A stretch of 64,000 nt of DNA from an uncultured Halocynthiibacter sp. (GTDB lineage Bacteria > Pseudomonadota > Alphaproteobacteria > Rhodobacterales > Rhodobacteraceae): assembly GCA_947503035.1 (NCBI GenBank), contig CANNCD010000001.1, forward strand, positions 1,302,001-1,366,000. Direction: 5' to 3'. The notes below the pieces were generated by a model that saw only the letters and a list, made by a program, of their open reading frames with translations, had not been told where the DNA came from and ran no database searches. The first letter of the stretch is position 1. Each line of letters opens with the position of its first letter. Positions 1 through 9,104 of the stretch are shown one piece after another. A program made the translations under genes and the position numbers.

Positions 1-1
1 C

Positions 2-637
2 TGGAACGCGGTTCTATCCAGCGACGTTCTTGCGCCGCTCGAAGACGAACTGTTGAAAAATGCGGACATCAAAATCATCGGTTACACCGGTGGCGGCACG
101 CGGAACCTGATTTCCTCCGCACCTATCGAGAACTTTGACGATCTTGAAGGTCACAAAATGCGTGTGATGGGCGCCCCAATTCAGGCGAGCATCTTTAACG
201 CGCTGACTGCGGCCCCATCCGCGATCGCATATAACGAAGTCTACAACGCGATCCAAACCGGCGTTATCGCGGGCTTTGAAAACGAAGCTGCGTCTTTGCA
301 GAACCTTAAGTTCTACGAGGTTGCTCCTCACGTGACCCTAACAGGCCACGCAATCACTGTACGTCCAATCGTAATGAGCGGCAAAACGTTCCGTAAACTC
401 CCAGAAGACCTACAGAACGTGATCCTTGCTGCTGGCGCAGAGGCAGGTGCATACGGTCGTGAACTTGAATCCCGTCAAGACGGCGAAAAGCTTCAGGAAA
501 TGATCGATGCGGGCCAGATCACTGTGTACCCATTCGAGGGTCGTGAAAAGATGCTCGATATGGTTGCGCAGACACAGCAGGACTACGCTGACGGTCTAAA
601 CGCGACTGACCTTCTTGCGGCGATCCGCGCGAAGTAA
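2..637 (+). CDS. TRAP transporter substrate-binding protein DctP (5'-truncated)
   Basis: The reading frame is open from the window edge, so the signal peptide and N-terminal lobe lie outside. It would be the periplasmic solute receptor of a TRAP transporter, delivering a (probably carboxylate) solute to the DctQM permease encoded next. The family hallmarks seen are an LEGHKMRVMG segment, whose Arg normally salt-bridges the substrate carboxylate, and the helix YNEVYNAIQTGVIAGFEN. The C-terminal part matches DctP in length. A strong hairpin separates it from dctQ, which would keep the receptor in excess over the permease. The substrate cannot be told from this fragment. Confidence 0.9.
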   Translation, partial: WNAVLSSDVLAPLEDELLKNADIKIIGYTGGGTRNLISSAPIENFDDLEGHKMRVMGAPIQASIFNALTAAPSAIAYNEVYNAIQTGVIAGFENEAASLQNLKFYEVAPHVTLTGHAITVRPIVMSGKTFRKLPEDLQNVILAAGAEAGAYGRELESRQDGEKLQEMIDAGQITVYPFEGREKMLDMVAQTQQDYADGLNATDLLAAIRAK

Positions 638-654
638 GTTACGCACTTCACTTT

Positions 655-689
655 AGACGCCCGTGGTCCCTAGCCTCGGGCGTCTTTTT
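655..689 (+). terminator. Intercistronic hairpin between dctP and dctQ
   Basis: A perfect 9-bp stem (655-663 with 677-685) with a 13-base loop is followed directly by a T run. It has the form of a rho-independent terminator but lies inside the operon, 18 bases after the dctP stop and just before the dctQ ribosome binding site. It probably acts as a partial terminator or mRNA stabiliser that raises receptor over permease levels. Confidence 0.75.
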
Positions 690-707
690 CTATTTTTGGG
701 GGACACT

Positions 708-1202
708 ATGCTGGGAAAAATCCTAGATACGGGCTGTAACGGATTGCGGGTGCTGCTTGGCTGCTTGGTCGGCGCACTTACAATCCCAGTCGCGATGCAG
801 GTCATTGCGCGCTACACGGGCATCATTCCGGTCTATCTTTGGACCGAAGAACTCTCGACGTTTATCTTTGTGTGGGTTGTGATGATCGGATCGGTCATCG
901 CGGTATGGGATGGGACGCATTTCGACGTCCAAGTCATCCCCGAGGCCAAACGAAAGGGCCTACGGTTTCTGCAACGTTTCATCGTACTCGGAAGCGTCGC
1001 TGCCTTTGGCGTCTACTTTGCCTTTTACGGGCTCGACTATGTGGAATTTGGGTTGATCCAACATTCAACCATGATGCGCGCGAATATGGCCGTCACATTC
1101 GTCACCGTGCCAATCGCCGGCACGCTTTGGACGGTGTTCTCGCTTTATCGTCTCTATGAGGCATTCCAAGACTTTAAATCCCCCTCGGAGGTCACATCAT
1201 GA
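708..1202 (+). CDS. TRAP transporter small permease (DctQ family)
   Basis: This is the small integral membrane subunit of the TRAP transporter, about 164 residues with four predicted membrane helices. It bridges the receptor and the large DctM subunit. The ATG at 708 is chosen because it follows a GGGGGA ribosome binding site. An in-frame GTG at 663 lies inside the terminator hairpin and is unlikely. The segment LWTEELSTFIFVWVVMIGS is typical of DctQ. The stop overlaps the dctM start as ATGA, indicating translational coupling. Confidence 0.9.
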   Translation: MLGKILDTGCNGLRVLLGCLVGALTIPVAMQVIARYTGIIPVYLWTEELSTFIFVWVVMIGSVIAVWDGTHFDVQVIPEAKRKGLRFLQRFIVLGSVAAFGVYFAFYGLDYVEFGLIQHSTMMRANMAVTFVTVPIAGTLWTVFSLYRLYEAFQDFKSPSEVTS

Positions 1203-2521
1203 TTGACCCGTTTATCGTTTCCCCAGGCCTTGCCTGTTTTCTTCTTGTGGGTGGCTTTATCTTGCTGGTCGCCTTGCGCGTGCCGGTGGCCTTTGCGCTT
1301 GGTCTTGCGACCATTCCGGTTATCTCGATTGAGCTGCGCCTGACGCCGTTCATCGTGCTGGACCGGACATTCCAATCCTATAACTCCTTCATCCTATTGG
1401 CGGTTCCGTTCTTCCTTTTGGCGGCGAACCTGATGAACTCGGGCAAGATCACCGACAAATTGATTGATCTGGCACGGGTCTTGACCGGCTGGATGCCCGG
1501 TGGCTTGGGTCACGTGAACGTGGCCGTATCCATGTTGTTCGCGGGTATTTCTGGGTCATCCACGGCGGACGCCGCGGGTGTTGGCAAAATCCTGATCCCT
1601 GCGATGGAACGCGAAGGTTATGACAAACGGTTCGCCATTGCGATCACCGCCTGTTCGTCCGTGATGGGCGTTATTATCCCGCCCAGCATCCTGATGGTTG
1701 TCTGGGGCGGTGTGATGAACATCTCGGTTGGCGCCTTGTTCTTGGCCGGTGCGATCCCTGGTTTGATGATCGGTTTTGCCCTGATGGCGACCGTATACGG
1801 CTATGCCAAAGTCTACGACTATCCGACCGTGGGGCGTCCAACCTTCAAAGTGTTCTTCGACACGTTCAAGGGCTCGATCCTTGCTCTTTTGACTCCGATT
1901 TTCGTGATCGGAAGCATCGTCGCAGGCATCGTTACACCCACCGAAAGCGCGATCATCGCGGCGATCTATGCGCTTTGCCTTGGGATGTTCGTATACCGCA
2001 CAGTGACGATCAAGGATCTTGGGTTTGTTCTGTACGACACCGGTAAATTCGCGTCGATTTCACTGTTCGCTATTGGGACGGCATCTGCATTCGGGTGGCT
2101 CTTGGCATTCTATAACGTGCCACGTTTGATCGTTGATCTGATGACCGCATGGGAATTTGGCATCTTTGGCACGTCGATCATGATCGCCAGCCTGTTCCTG
2201 TTCTTTGGTCTATTCATCGATGCGATCCCGACGATCATCATCCTTGGAACCGTGTTGTTGCCTGTAGCACAGGCCGTTGGCATGCATCCTGTGGTCTTCG
2301 CGATTATCGGGATTATCTCGCTGGCCTTTGGTTTGGTGACACCCCCTTATGGGCTTTGTCTGCTGATCTCGGCGGCGATTGGGGGACTCAATGTGACGCA
2401 GGTTCTGCGTGATGTGGTGATCATTTTGATCCCGATGTTGCTGATCCTGCTGCTGATTATCATCGTGCCCGACATTGCGCTCTGGCTTCCGAAAACATTG
2501 ATGCCGGCGACGTTTCAATAA
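1199..2521 (+). CDS. TRAP transporter large permease (DctM family)
   Basis: This 440-residue, very hydrophobic protein is the ion-coupled transport subunit of the TRAP system in the inner membrane. DctM signatures are visible: the LLAVPFFLLAANLMNSG segment near residue 70, the GISGSSTADAAGVG motif near 120, the VIIPPSILMVVWG segment near 160 and the late VTPPYGLCLLISAAIGG loop near 385. The length matches the family (about 425-440). It is translationally coupled to dctQ and ends the operon. Two hairpins follow it before the convergent acyl-CoA synthetase gene. The substrate is unknown. Confidence 0.93.
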   Translation: MIDPFIVSPGLACFLLVGGFILLVALRVPVAFALGLATIPVISIELRLTPFIVLDRTFQSYNSFILLAVPFFLLAANLMNSGKITDKLIDLARVLTGWMPGGLGHVNVAVSMLFAGISGSSTADAAGVGKILIPAMEREGYDKRFAIAITACSSVMGVIIPPSILMVVWGGVMNISVGALFLAGAIPGLMIGFALMATVYGYAKVYDYPTVGRPTFKVFFDTFKGSILALLTPIFVIGSIVAGIVTPTESAIIAAIYALCLGMFVYRTVTIKDLGFVLYDTGKFASISLFAIGTASAFGWLLAFYNVPRLIVDLMTAWEFGIFGTSIMIASLFLFFGLFIDAIPTIIILGTVLLPVAQAVGMHPVVFAIIGIISLAFGLVTPPYGLCLLISAAIGGLNVTQVLRDVVIILIPMLLILLLIIIVPDIALWLPKTLMPATFQ

Positions 2522-2535
2522 CGGCATCTAGGCAT

Positions 2536-2569
2536 TCATTTCACCGCGGCCCTAACCGTGGTGAAATGA
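2536..2569. terminator. Hairpin downstream of dctM
   Basis: A perfect 10-bp inverted repeat (2536-2545 with 2560-2569) lies just after the dctM stop. It lacks a T run and is followed at once by the stronger terminator at 2577. The two probably act together between convergent transcripts. Confidence 0.5.
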
Positions 2570-2570
2570 C

Positions 2571-2600
2571 AAAAAAGGCGGGCCGCATGGCCCGCCTTTT
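2571..2600. terminator. Bidirectional rho-independent terminator
   Basis: An 8-bp GC-only stem (2577-2584 with 2589-2596) with a GCAT loop is flanked by six A on the left and four T on the right. It can therefore terminate dctM transcription rightward and the acyl-CoA synthetase leftward. Confidence 0.85.
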
Positions 2601-2621
2601 GCGTTTCTAGCACCGATGAAA

Positions 2622-4517
2622 TCAATCTTCGGAATGCGTTTCCCATTTGGATGAGAACTGACCAAGACAGGCCTCGATGTCCGCGTCCGTCGTCGCCTCT
2701 GGGCTTTGGACTTGGGCGACCAGACCGCGTTTTTTGCAATCGATCACGGATACGACCGTGGCGTCGACACCGGATTTCACCAGCTCGGCATTGAAAATCC
2801 GTTCAATCGCCATTTTCCGCAGATCAGGTTTAAACACCTTGCCCACGGCGGTTTTCGGAAGCTCATCCATGATTTCAAGGTATTTGGGACGGGCCGCGCG
2901 TTCCTGCACGTGTTCTTCGCAGTGCGCCATCAATTCGTCGACGGTGACGTCGGCATCCGCCATCAGTTCCACATAGGCACAGGGCAATTCACCGGCATAG
3001 GCATCCGGTTGGCCAATCGCACCGACAATCGCCACGGCAGGATGCGCCGAAAGCGCGTCTTCAATCACGGCTGGGTCGATATTGTGACCCCCACGGATGA
3101 TCAAATCCTTGGCCCGCCCCGTGATCCACAGATAGCCATCCGCATCCATCCGGCCCAAATCACCGGTCCGCAGATGGGTTCCATAATGGTAAAGATCGGC
3201 GTTTTTATCCACCTCGGTATAGGTGTTGCCGGCAAATACACCCGCGTTTTGCACACAGATTTCACCGATTTCATCGACCGCACATTCAACCGGCCCATCG
3301 GGGGTCATATTGATAATCTTGACATCGGTATGCGGGAACGGAATGCCGACCGAGCCAACCTTGCGATGTTCACTTGGTGGGTTACAGGACACCAAACAAG
3401 TCGCCTCGGTCAGGCCGTAACCCTCGACCAAAGTCACGCCTGTCGCCTCTTCAAAACGGCGATACAATTCCACGGGGAACGGAGCCGAGCCCGAAAACGC
3501 GGTCTTGAGCGTCGACAAATCGGCGTTTACCGGACGTTGCATCAGCGCCGCCGCGGCGGTCGGAACCGTGATGATAAACGTCACGCCCCAACGTTCGACC
3601 AATTTCCAGAAATTGTCCATCACCCCATCGCCGCGATAGCCCGCAGGCGTCGGCAGCACCATATGCGCTCCGGACATGATCATCGACATATAGATCGGTT
3701 CAACCGCAAACACGTGGAACAAAGGCAGCGGACAAATCACCGTATCGGTTTCATCAAACAACAACCGTTGCCCCAGCCAGCCGTTATAAACCATGCCGGA
3801 ATATTTGTGCTGGGCGACCTTGGGCATGCCGGTCGTGCCACCCGTGTGAAAATAGGCACCGACACGGTCGCCGTCGCTATCCTCAAACGCCAATGTTGTG
3901 CTGTATTTGGCCATTTCGGTATGGAAATTCAACACACGCGCGGAATGGGTCACCGGATTTTTCGGACGGATAAACGGCACGATCCAGCTTTTGGGGGGTG
4001 AAAGATAGCGCAGGAGATCGATCTCAAGCACGGTCTCGACGCAGGGCGCCATGGCGACCGCCTCGGCCGCACGTTGGGCGACATCCGTCTTCACAAAACT
4101 CTTAAGCGTGACCAACACCTTGGCGTTGGTTTCCCGCAGGATCGACGCGATCTGTTCAGGTTCAAGCAATGGATTGATCGGGTTCACAATCCCCGCAATC
4201 GCCCCGCCGGACAGGGTATAGACCGTCTCCATCGCGTTGGGCAAAAGATAGGCCACGACGTCATTTTCGCCGATCCCAAGATCACGGAACATGTTTGCGG
4301 CCTGCGTTGATTTGGCGAACAGCTCGGACCAGGTATCCGTTTCAGCCGCATCCGTCGGGCCAGATGTCAGCTGAAAACTGACGGCGTTCCGGTCACCAAA
4401 TTTGGTGGCTGCACGTTCTAGGTATTTATAGAATGTCGTCGGCAGGCCGCGGTCGTGCCACGACCCATACTCGGCCTCGATCGCTTTGATGTCATCAAGC
4501 GTCTGATATCTGTCCAT
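2622..4517 (-). CDS. Acyl-CoA synthetase (AMP-forming)
   Basis: This 631-residue member of the ANL superfamily activates a carboxylic acid to its acyl-CoA through an acyl-adenylate. Motifs seen are the P-loop YFHTGGTTGMPK near residue 222, the A5 motif VEGYGLTEAT near 370, the A7/A8 stretch LRTGDLGRMDADGYLWITGR with the hinge after it, and the A10 region TAVGKVFKPDLRK with the catalytic Lys. The start at 4517 follows a GAGGAGAAC site; an in-frame ATG nine codons upstream has no such site. It is related to fatty or aromatic/alicyclic acid ligases, and the exact chain is not readable. It stands alone but would feed the beta-oxidation genes at 13-19.6 kb. Confidence 0.9.
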   Translation of the reverse strand: MDRYQTLDDIKAIEAEYGSWHDRGLPTTFYKYLERAATKFGDRNAVSFQLTSGPTDAAETDTWSELFAKSTQAANMFRDLGIGENDVVAYLLPNAMETVYTLSGGAIAGIVNPINPLLEPEQIASILRETNAKVLVTLKSFVKTDVAQRAAEAVAMAPCVETVLEIDLLRYLSPPKSWIVPFIRPKNPVTHSARVLNFHTEMAKYSTTLAFEDSDGDRVGAYFHTGGTTGMPKVAQHKYSGMVYNGWLGQRLLFDETDTVICPLPLFHVFAVEPIYMSMIMSGAHMVLPTPAGYRGDGVMDNFWKLVERWGVTFIITVPTAAAALMQRPVNADLSTLKTAFSGSAPFPVELYRRFEEATGVTLVEGYGLTEATCLVSCNPPSEHRKVGSVGIPFPHTDVKIINMTPDGPVECAVDEIGEICVQNAGVFAGNTYTEVDKNADLYHYGTHLRTGDLGRMDADGYLWITGRAKDLIIRGGHNIDPAVIEDALSAHPAVAIVGAIGQPDAYAGELPCAYVELMADADVTVDELMAHCEEHVQERAARPKYLEIMDELPKTAVGKVFKPDLRKMAIERIFNAELVKSGVDATVVSVIDCKKRGLVAQVQSPEATTDADIEACLGQFSSKWETHSED

Positions 4518-4564
4518 TATGTTCTCCTCAATCGCGGCACGCATGGCACCGGCTCCCCTTATCC

Positions 4565-4591
4565 CAAGATGGGAGCAAGCCCCGCATCTTG
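4565..4591 (-). terminator. Weak hairpin between the ABC exporter and acyl-CoA synthetase genes
   Basis: A 7-bp inverted repeat (4565-4571 with 4585-4591) has a 13-base loop and no T run. It lies downstream of the leftward ABC gene and upstream of the acyl-CoA synthetase. Its role as a terminator is uncertain. Confidence 0.3.
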
Positions 4592-4617
4592 CAATAGTGA
4601 CGCTGCGTATTGGGATA

Positions 4618-6399
4618 CTAGTCTAACACTTGACCATCGGTAAACTGCAGTCGCGCAAGACGCGCATAAAGCCCGTCCTCGGCAACCAGTGCATCATGGG
4701 TACCTGTCGCGACAATGGCACCGTCTTCGAACACCAGAATGCGGTCGGCCTTTTTGACGGTGGCCAAACGGTGCGCCACGATCAATGTGGTACGACCAAC
4801 GGCCATGTCATCGACGGCGGCCTGCACCGCGCGTTCGCTTTCGGCATCAAGGGCCGATGTCGCCTCGTCCAGCAAAAGGATCGGGGCGTCACGCAAAATC
4901 GCGCGGGCAATGGCGATCCGCTGTTTTTGGCCACCCGACAACATCACGCCCCGTTCGCCCACTTGGCTATCGTATCCATCCGGCAGCGCGCTCAGGAAAT
5001 CATGGGCGGCGGCGGCCTTGGCGGCGGCGGTGATTTCGTCATCGGTTGCATCAGGGCGACCAAAGCGGATGTTTTCACGCGCCGTGGTGGCAAAGATAAT
5101 CGGGTCCTGTGGCACCAATGCGATTTGGCTTCGGAAACTTGTGCGATCAAGGTCCGTCAGATCAAAACCATCGATTTTGATCACGCCACGTGAAGGGTCA
5201 TAGAACCGTTGAAGCAGTTGAATAATCGTCGATTTCCCTGCGCCAGATGGCCCAACAAGGGCAACCGTTTCGCCAGACTCAATCGTGACCGAAACATCCA
5301 CCAATGCCGATTGCGTTGGACGTGAGGGATAGTTGAACGTGACATTTTCAAAAGCGATCTCGCCCTTGGCGGGGATCGGTAGCTGCGGCGCGGCGTCTGC
5401 GTCCTGTACATCATCTTCGATGTTCAACAATTCGACCAAACGTTCGGTCGCTCCGGCGGCCCGTTGTAATTCGCCCCAGACCTCGGACAGTGCGCCAACG
5501 CCCCCCGCAACCATGATCGCATAGATCAAGAACTGGACCAATTGGCCCGCGGACATCACGCCCTCGCGCACGTCGCGCGCCCCAACCCAAAGCACGCCGA
5601 CGACGCCCGTAAAGATCAAGAAAATCACGATAACCGTCATCATCGCGCGGGTGCGGATGCGACGCTGGGCCGAGTCAAACGACGCCTCGGTCACCTTGCC
5701 AAATTCGGCGCGCGATGGGGTTTCGTGGGTGAAGGCCTGAACCGTTTGCACGGCGGTCAACAATTCTGACGCACGGCCTGAACTCTCGGCAATCAGGTCC
5801 TGATTTTCACGGCTAAGACCACGCAGGCGGCGCCCCAAAACGATGATCGGGATGATGATCGCCGGCACAAGCAACAGGACCAAACCGGTTAACTTGGCCG
5901 AGGTGAACAACATCAAAACCATGCCTCCCGCAAAGATCAACATATTGCGCAATGCGACGGACGCGGACGACCCGATCACGGACAGGATCAACGTGGTATC
6001 GGTGGTGATCCGGCTAAGAACTTCGCCGGTCATGATCTTTTCAAAGAACGCTGGGCTAAAACCAATCACGCGGTCAAACACGGCCTTGCGGATGTCGGCC
6101 ACGATGCGTTCACCAAGACGCGTGACCAGATAATACCGCGCGCCGGTGCCAACCGCCAACAGGGCCGCAATGCCCAAAGCCGCCGCGAAATACCCATCCA
6201 AAAGATCGGTGTCCCCCAAGGCAAATCCGTCGATCACCCGGCGCACCGCAATCGGCAACACCAAGGACACACAGGCCGTCAAAACCAAAGCAACGCCCGC
6301 CAAAATGACCAGCCGCACATAGGGTTTTACGAACGGCAAAAGCCCCGTCAGCGCCCCGATTTTCTTGGATTTCTCGCGTTCTTCTTCGACAGCAGCCAT
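4618..6399 (-). CDS. ABC exporter, fused permease and ATPase (lipid A/multidrug type)
   Basis: This 593-residue half-transporter has an N-terminal six-helix exporter domain (about residues 20-330) and a C-terminal nucleotide-binding domain. The ATPase shows Walker A GPSGAGKST near 385, signature LSGGQKQRIAIARAI near 490, Walker B ILLLDEATSALD near 510 and the H-loop IVAHRLATV. It resembles the MsbA/BmrA-like group, often annotated as a lipid A or multidrug exporter. The substrate cannot be inferred. The ATG at 6399 is chosen because the frame upstream runs through the tRNA-Gly gene. The transcript could start beyond the tRNA or in the gap after it. Confidence 0.9.
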   Translation of the reverse strand: MAAVEEEREKSKKIGALTGLLPFVKPYVRLVILAGVALVLTACVSLVLPIAVRRVIDGFALGDTDLLDGYFAAALGIAALLAVGTGARYYLVTRLGERIVADIRKAVFDRVIGFSPAFFEKIMTGEVLSRITTDTTLILSVIGSSASVALRNMLIFAGGMVLMLFTSAKLTGLVLLLVPAIIIPIIVLGRRLRGLSRENQDLIAESSGRASELLTAVQTVQAFTHETPSRAEFGKVTEASFDSAQRRIRTRAMMTVIVIFLIFTGVVGVLWVGARDVREGVMSAGQLVQFLIYAIMVAGGVGALSEVWGELQRAAGATERLVELLNIEDDVQDADAAPQLPIPAKGEIAFENVTFNYPSRPTQSALVDVSVTIESGETVALVGPSGAGKSTIIQLLQRFYDPSRGVIKIDGFDLTDLDRTSFRSQIALVPQDPIIFATTARENIRFGRPDATDDEITAAAKAAAAHDFLSALPDGYDSQVGERGVMLSGGQKQRIAIARAILRDAPILLLDEATSALDAESERAVQAAVDDMAVGRTTLIVAHRLATVKKADRILVFEDGAIVATGTHDALVAEDGLYARLARLQFTDGQVLD

Positions 6400-6495
6400 G
6401 GCGCAGTTCCTTATTCGTCTGCGACAGACATATGCCGATGAAACGCGCGGAACAAGGGCGATCACTGCGGCAAATAGGATGAATTGGGGAAAATC

Positions 6496-6569
6496 TGGAG
6501 CGGGTAGCGGGAATCGAACCCGCGCCTTAAGTTTGGAAAACTCGTATGATACCATTTCACCATACCCGC
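6496..6569 (-). tRNA. tRNA-Gly (anticodon UCC)
   Basis: Read leftward, the sequence folds into a cloverleaf. The 7-bp acceptor stem is GCGGGTA with TACCCGC, the T arm contains GGTTCGATTCC, and the anticodon loop TTTCCAA carries UCC. The CCA end is encoded (6496-6498), with discriminator T at 6499. The anticodon stem has one G-U and one C-A pair at its outer end. It lies about 100 bases upstream of the ABC exporter gene, in the same direction. Confidence 0.95.
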
Positions 6570-6661
6570 GCCGTCTTATTGACTATGCTATGGGAATTCT
6601 GACGTCAAGCAACGGGCAGGAAAAAAATGCGCATTCCAGTGGGTTATTCGAAATCGCGCGG

Positions 6662-6976
6662 TCAGCCGTGGCGTTTATGCGCGGCAAGCGCGATGCCCAA
6701 ACGGGTTTCCAGCATGGCGATTTTGGCGATGCTGTCGCGCCGTTCGGTGCGGTCGGCGGTGCCCGCCAAAGACGCCCTAATATCGGCGATTTCGCGTTTC
6801 AACGACACCACCTCGGGGACGCCGCCATTTTCGCGGATGATGCGGTTCATCATCTCATTCTCGGGGTCATCCACGCGCGGCAAGGGCTTGCCCGCCCCTT
6901 CGAGATTGTCAAAGGCGCCGTCTTTTTCGGCATCGGCAATGCGTTTGTTAATCAGATCAATCAGCGGGTGGTCCAT
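6662..6976 (-). CDS. DUF1992 domain protein (DnaJC28-like)
   Basis: This 104-residue soluble protein matches the DUF1992 family, whose eukaryotic relative is DNAJC28. The typical opening PLIDLINKRIADAEKDGAFDNLEGAGKPL is recognisable in shortened form at residues 3-32, followed by an ENEMMNRIIRENGGVPE segment. The rest is helical and charged. No biochemical role is established. The start at 6976 follows a GGGGGAT purine stretch; in-frame codons upstream lie in the terminator of the preceding 5'-nucleotidase gene. Confidence 0.85.
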   Translation of the reverse strand: MDHPLIDLINKRIADAEKDGAFDNLEGAGKPLPRVDDPENEMMNRIIRENGGVPEVVSLKREIADIRASLAGTADRTERRDSIAKIAMLETRLGIALAAHKRHG

Positions 6977-7002
6977 GGGCAGATTATATCCCCCATCCCC
7001 GC

Positions 7003-7034
7003 AAAGAAAAAGGGGGCGCATCTGCACCCCCTTT
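7003..7034 (-). terminator. Rho-independent terminator of the 5'-nucleotidase gene
   Basis: Read leftward, an 11-bp stem (7024-7034 with 7009-7019, one G-T pair) with an AGAT loop is followed by a T-rich run. It lies 20 bases beyond the nucleotidase stop and just upstream of the DUF1992 start. Confidence 0.85.
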
Positions 7035-7053
7035 GGCCAATCATGGGATCGGC

Positions 7054-8619
7054 TTATTTTACGGTGATACGGCCGTCTGTATACGGGGTATACGGTGCGT
7101 TTTCCGCAAGGTATTCCGCAGTCACATCCGCAAGGTCAGGACCAAAATCATAAGCGTCAAGCGCGTCTTCGAACATCGCGTAACCATCGCCGCCGTTGCG
7201 CACATAGTTGTTGGACACAACGCCGTAGACCTTAGCAAGATCAATCGGCGCGCCGCCAACCATCACGTCGGAAATACGTGAACCAACCTCGGCCGCAGGA
7301 TCAACGGTGAACGTCATGCCAGAAACCTGTGGGAAGCGACCCGCGCCCTCGTCCATTTTGGACACACCGTTTTCAAGCGCGGCCACCATGGCTTCGCCGG
7401 TCACTTGGAATGTGGACAAGGTGTTTTGGAACGGAAGAACCGTTAGAACATCGCCCATGGACACGTCGCCACCCGCGATAGACGCACGCAGACCGCCACC
7501 GTTTTGGATCGCGATTTCAACGCCTTGACCCTTGGCCCGTTCAAGCATCGCGTCGGTCACAAGGTTGCCCATCGCACATTCCATAGCACGACATACGTCA
7601 CGGCTGCCTTCGATGGCGTCGGTCGCAGAGGCAACGATTTTCGCCTTCAGACCCTCGATAGGACCGGCAAGCTCGGCCACGCGGGCTTTGATGTCTGCGT
7701 CTTCTTCAACGGAGGCATCCAATAGGATGGTGTCGCCCGTCGCCGCGGTCACGTTGCCTTCGTCATCAAATGTTAGGACAAGGTGGCCCACATATTTTGA
7801 AAACGCGCCAGCCTGAACAACCGGCACATCGCCAACCATTTCAGGATAGGCGTATTCCGCACCTTCGTCAGAGTTAGAGAACAACGTGTGCGAGTGGCCG
7901 CCAACAACCGCGTCAAGACCGGTCACAGCCGCCGCGATTTCAAGATCCTTCTTGGTGCCAACGTGTGTCAGCGCGATCACTTTGGTCACGCCTGCCGCGG
8001 TCAATGTATCAACGTCATGTTGAAGGTTCTCGATCTCGTCAGAGAAGATCACCGCGTCAGATGGGGAAGATGTTTCTGGGGTGTCGACCGCAAGAGCGGA
8101 CACGATACCGATCTTTTCGCCACCGATCTCAAGGATCACGTGGTCGTTCAATTTACCGGCCAAGATGTTGGATGAGGACACATCAAGGTTGCCAGAAACG
8201 ATTGGGAAGGAAACGCCGTCGATCAATTTCAACAGACCTTCGTCGCCATCGTCGAATTCGTGGTTGCCCACAGCCATCGCGTCAAAACCGATTGTGTTCA
8301 TGAATTCGATTTCGACGTCGCCCTTATAAGTCGCATACATAAGCGAGCCTTGGTACTGATCGCCCGAATCGACAACGATGATGTTTTCACCCGCCAGCTG
8401 TTCGCGAAGCTCAGCGATTTTGGTGGCGACACGTGCCACACCACCGAAACATTTGCCCTCGGTGTTGTCTTCGGCGCTACAGGTGCCGTCATATTTGCTA
8501 ATGGGTTCAATGCGTGAATGCAGGTCATTGATGTGAATGACGTTCAATTTGTAATCCGCAGCCGCGGCGCCGGACAGAAGCGCGAGCGCAGCGACAGAGG
8601 TTGTAAGACGATGGATCAT
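7054..8619 (-). CDS. Periplasmic bifunctional metallophosphatase/5'-nucleotidase (UshA-like)
   Basis: This 521-residue exported hydrolase has a Sec signal peptide (residues 1-20, ending AAA before DYKLNV). The N-terminal calcineurin-like domain carries the two-metal motifs INDLHS, DSGDQYQGS, GNHEFDDG, THVG and GGHSHT. The C-terminal nucleotidase domain carries NGGGLRAS and SNNYVRNGGDGY. It would dephosphorylate extracellular nucleotides or related phosphoesters, supplying phosphate and nucleosides. That fits the nucleoside salvage operon at 22.5-27 kb, although the two are not linked. The gene stands alone with its own terminator. Confidence 0.92.
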   Translation of the reverse strand: MIHRLTTSVAALALLSGAAAADYKLNVIHINDLHSRIEPISKYDGTCSAEDNTEGKCFGGVARVATKIAELREQLAGENIIVVDSGDQYQGSLMYATYKGDVEIEFMNTIGFDAMAVGNHEFDDGDEGLLKLIDGVSFPIVSGNLDVSSSNILAGKLNDHVILEIGGEKIGIVSALAVDTPETSSPSDAVIFSDEIENLQHDVDTLTAAGVTKVIALTHVGTKKDLEIAAAVTGLDAVVGGHSHTLFSNSDEGAEYAYPEMVGDVPVVQAGAFSKYVGHLVLTFDDEGNVTAATGDTILLDASVEEDADIKARVAELAGPIEGLKAKIVASATDAIEGSRDVCRAMECAMGNLVTDAMLERAKGQGVEIAIQNGGGLRASIAGGDVSMGDVLTVLPFQNTLSTFQVTGEAMVAALENGVSKMDEGAGRFPQVSGMTFTVDPAAEVGSRISDVMVGGAPIDLAKVYGVVSNNYVRNGGDGYAMFEDALDAYDFGPDLADVTAEYLAENAPYTPYTDGRITVK

Positions 8620-8765
8620 TGGGATCTCCCTGAGTTATTTTTTCTCAGACTGGTTAATTCTGACCGAAGAGTCAAAGTTTGTTGTTCGAATTACCGCTAC
8701 GACATGTTGGTAACGCCCAGATGACAAGCACTTGACCAAAAGCCATGCATTGGGCATTTGGGGGT

Positions 8766-9104
8766 ATGCTAGTTTATAAAATCCTCCGCGCCGTTGAATG
8801 GGCCGATTTCGAACGTGATGCCGTGACCAAGGGCGCACCGATTGACCTTGCCGATGGCTATATTCACTTGTCTACGGCGAAACAGGTTGCCGAGACGGCC
8901 GCAAAACATTTTGCTGGGGCGGATGATCTTCGCCTTTTGGCGCTGGACCCGACACCGCTTGGCGACGCACTTAAATGGGAAACATCGCGCAATGATGACC
9001 TGTTCCCGCATCTCTATCGTCCGATGACGATGGATGATGTGCTTTGGGCGCGCGATCTTCCTCTTGGGCCCGATGGCCACGACTTTCCACAGGATATGAC
9101 ATGA
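8766..9104 (+). CDS. DUF952 family protein
   Basis: This 112-residue protein matches DUF952: [16 protein letters not shown], then [20 protein letters not shown] and a late [13 protein letters not shown]. The fold is thought to be related to ADP-ribosyltransferase-like barrels, but no function is established. The ATG at 8766 follows a GGGGGT stretch. The stop overlaps the pyrD start (ATGA at 9101), so it forms a two-gene operon with pyrD; the same pairing is common in Rhodobacterales as I recall. Confidence 0.85.
   Translation: MLVYKILRAVEWADFERDAVTKGAPIDLADGYIHLSTAKQVAETAAKHFAGADDLRLLALDPTPLGDALKWETSRNDDLFPHLYRPMTMDDVLWARDLPLGPDGHDFPQDMT

Noticed and set aside
663-707. GTG at 663 as the start of the small TRAP permease
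   Set aside because: It lies inside the terminator stem and would put the extra residues in untranslated leader. ATG 708 has a proper ribosome binding site.
2706-4001. A 431-codon open frame opposite the acyl-CoA synthetase gene
   Set aside because: Antisense shadow; no family, no start signal, and the acyl-CoA synthetase motifs are intact on the other strand.
6400-6555. N-terminal extension of the ABC exporter through the tRNA region
   Set aside because: The frame upstream of 6399 crosses the tRNA-Gly gene (6496-6569) and has no exporter-like sequence.
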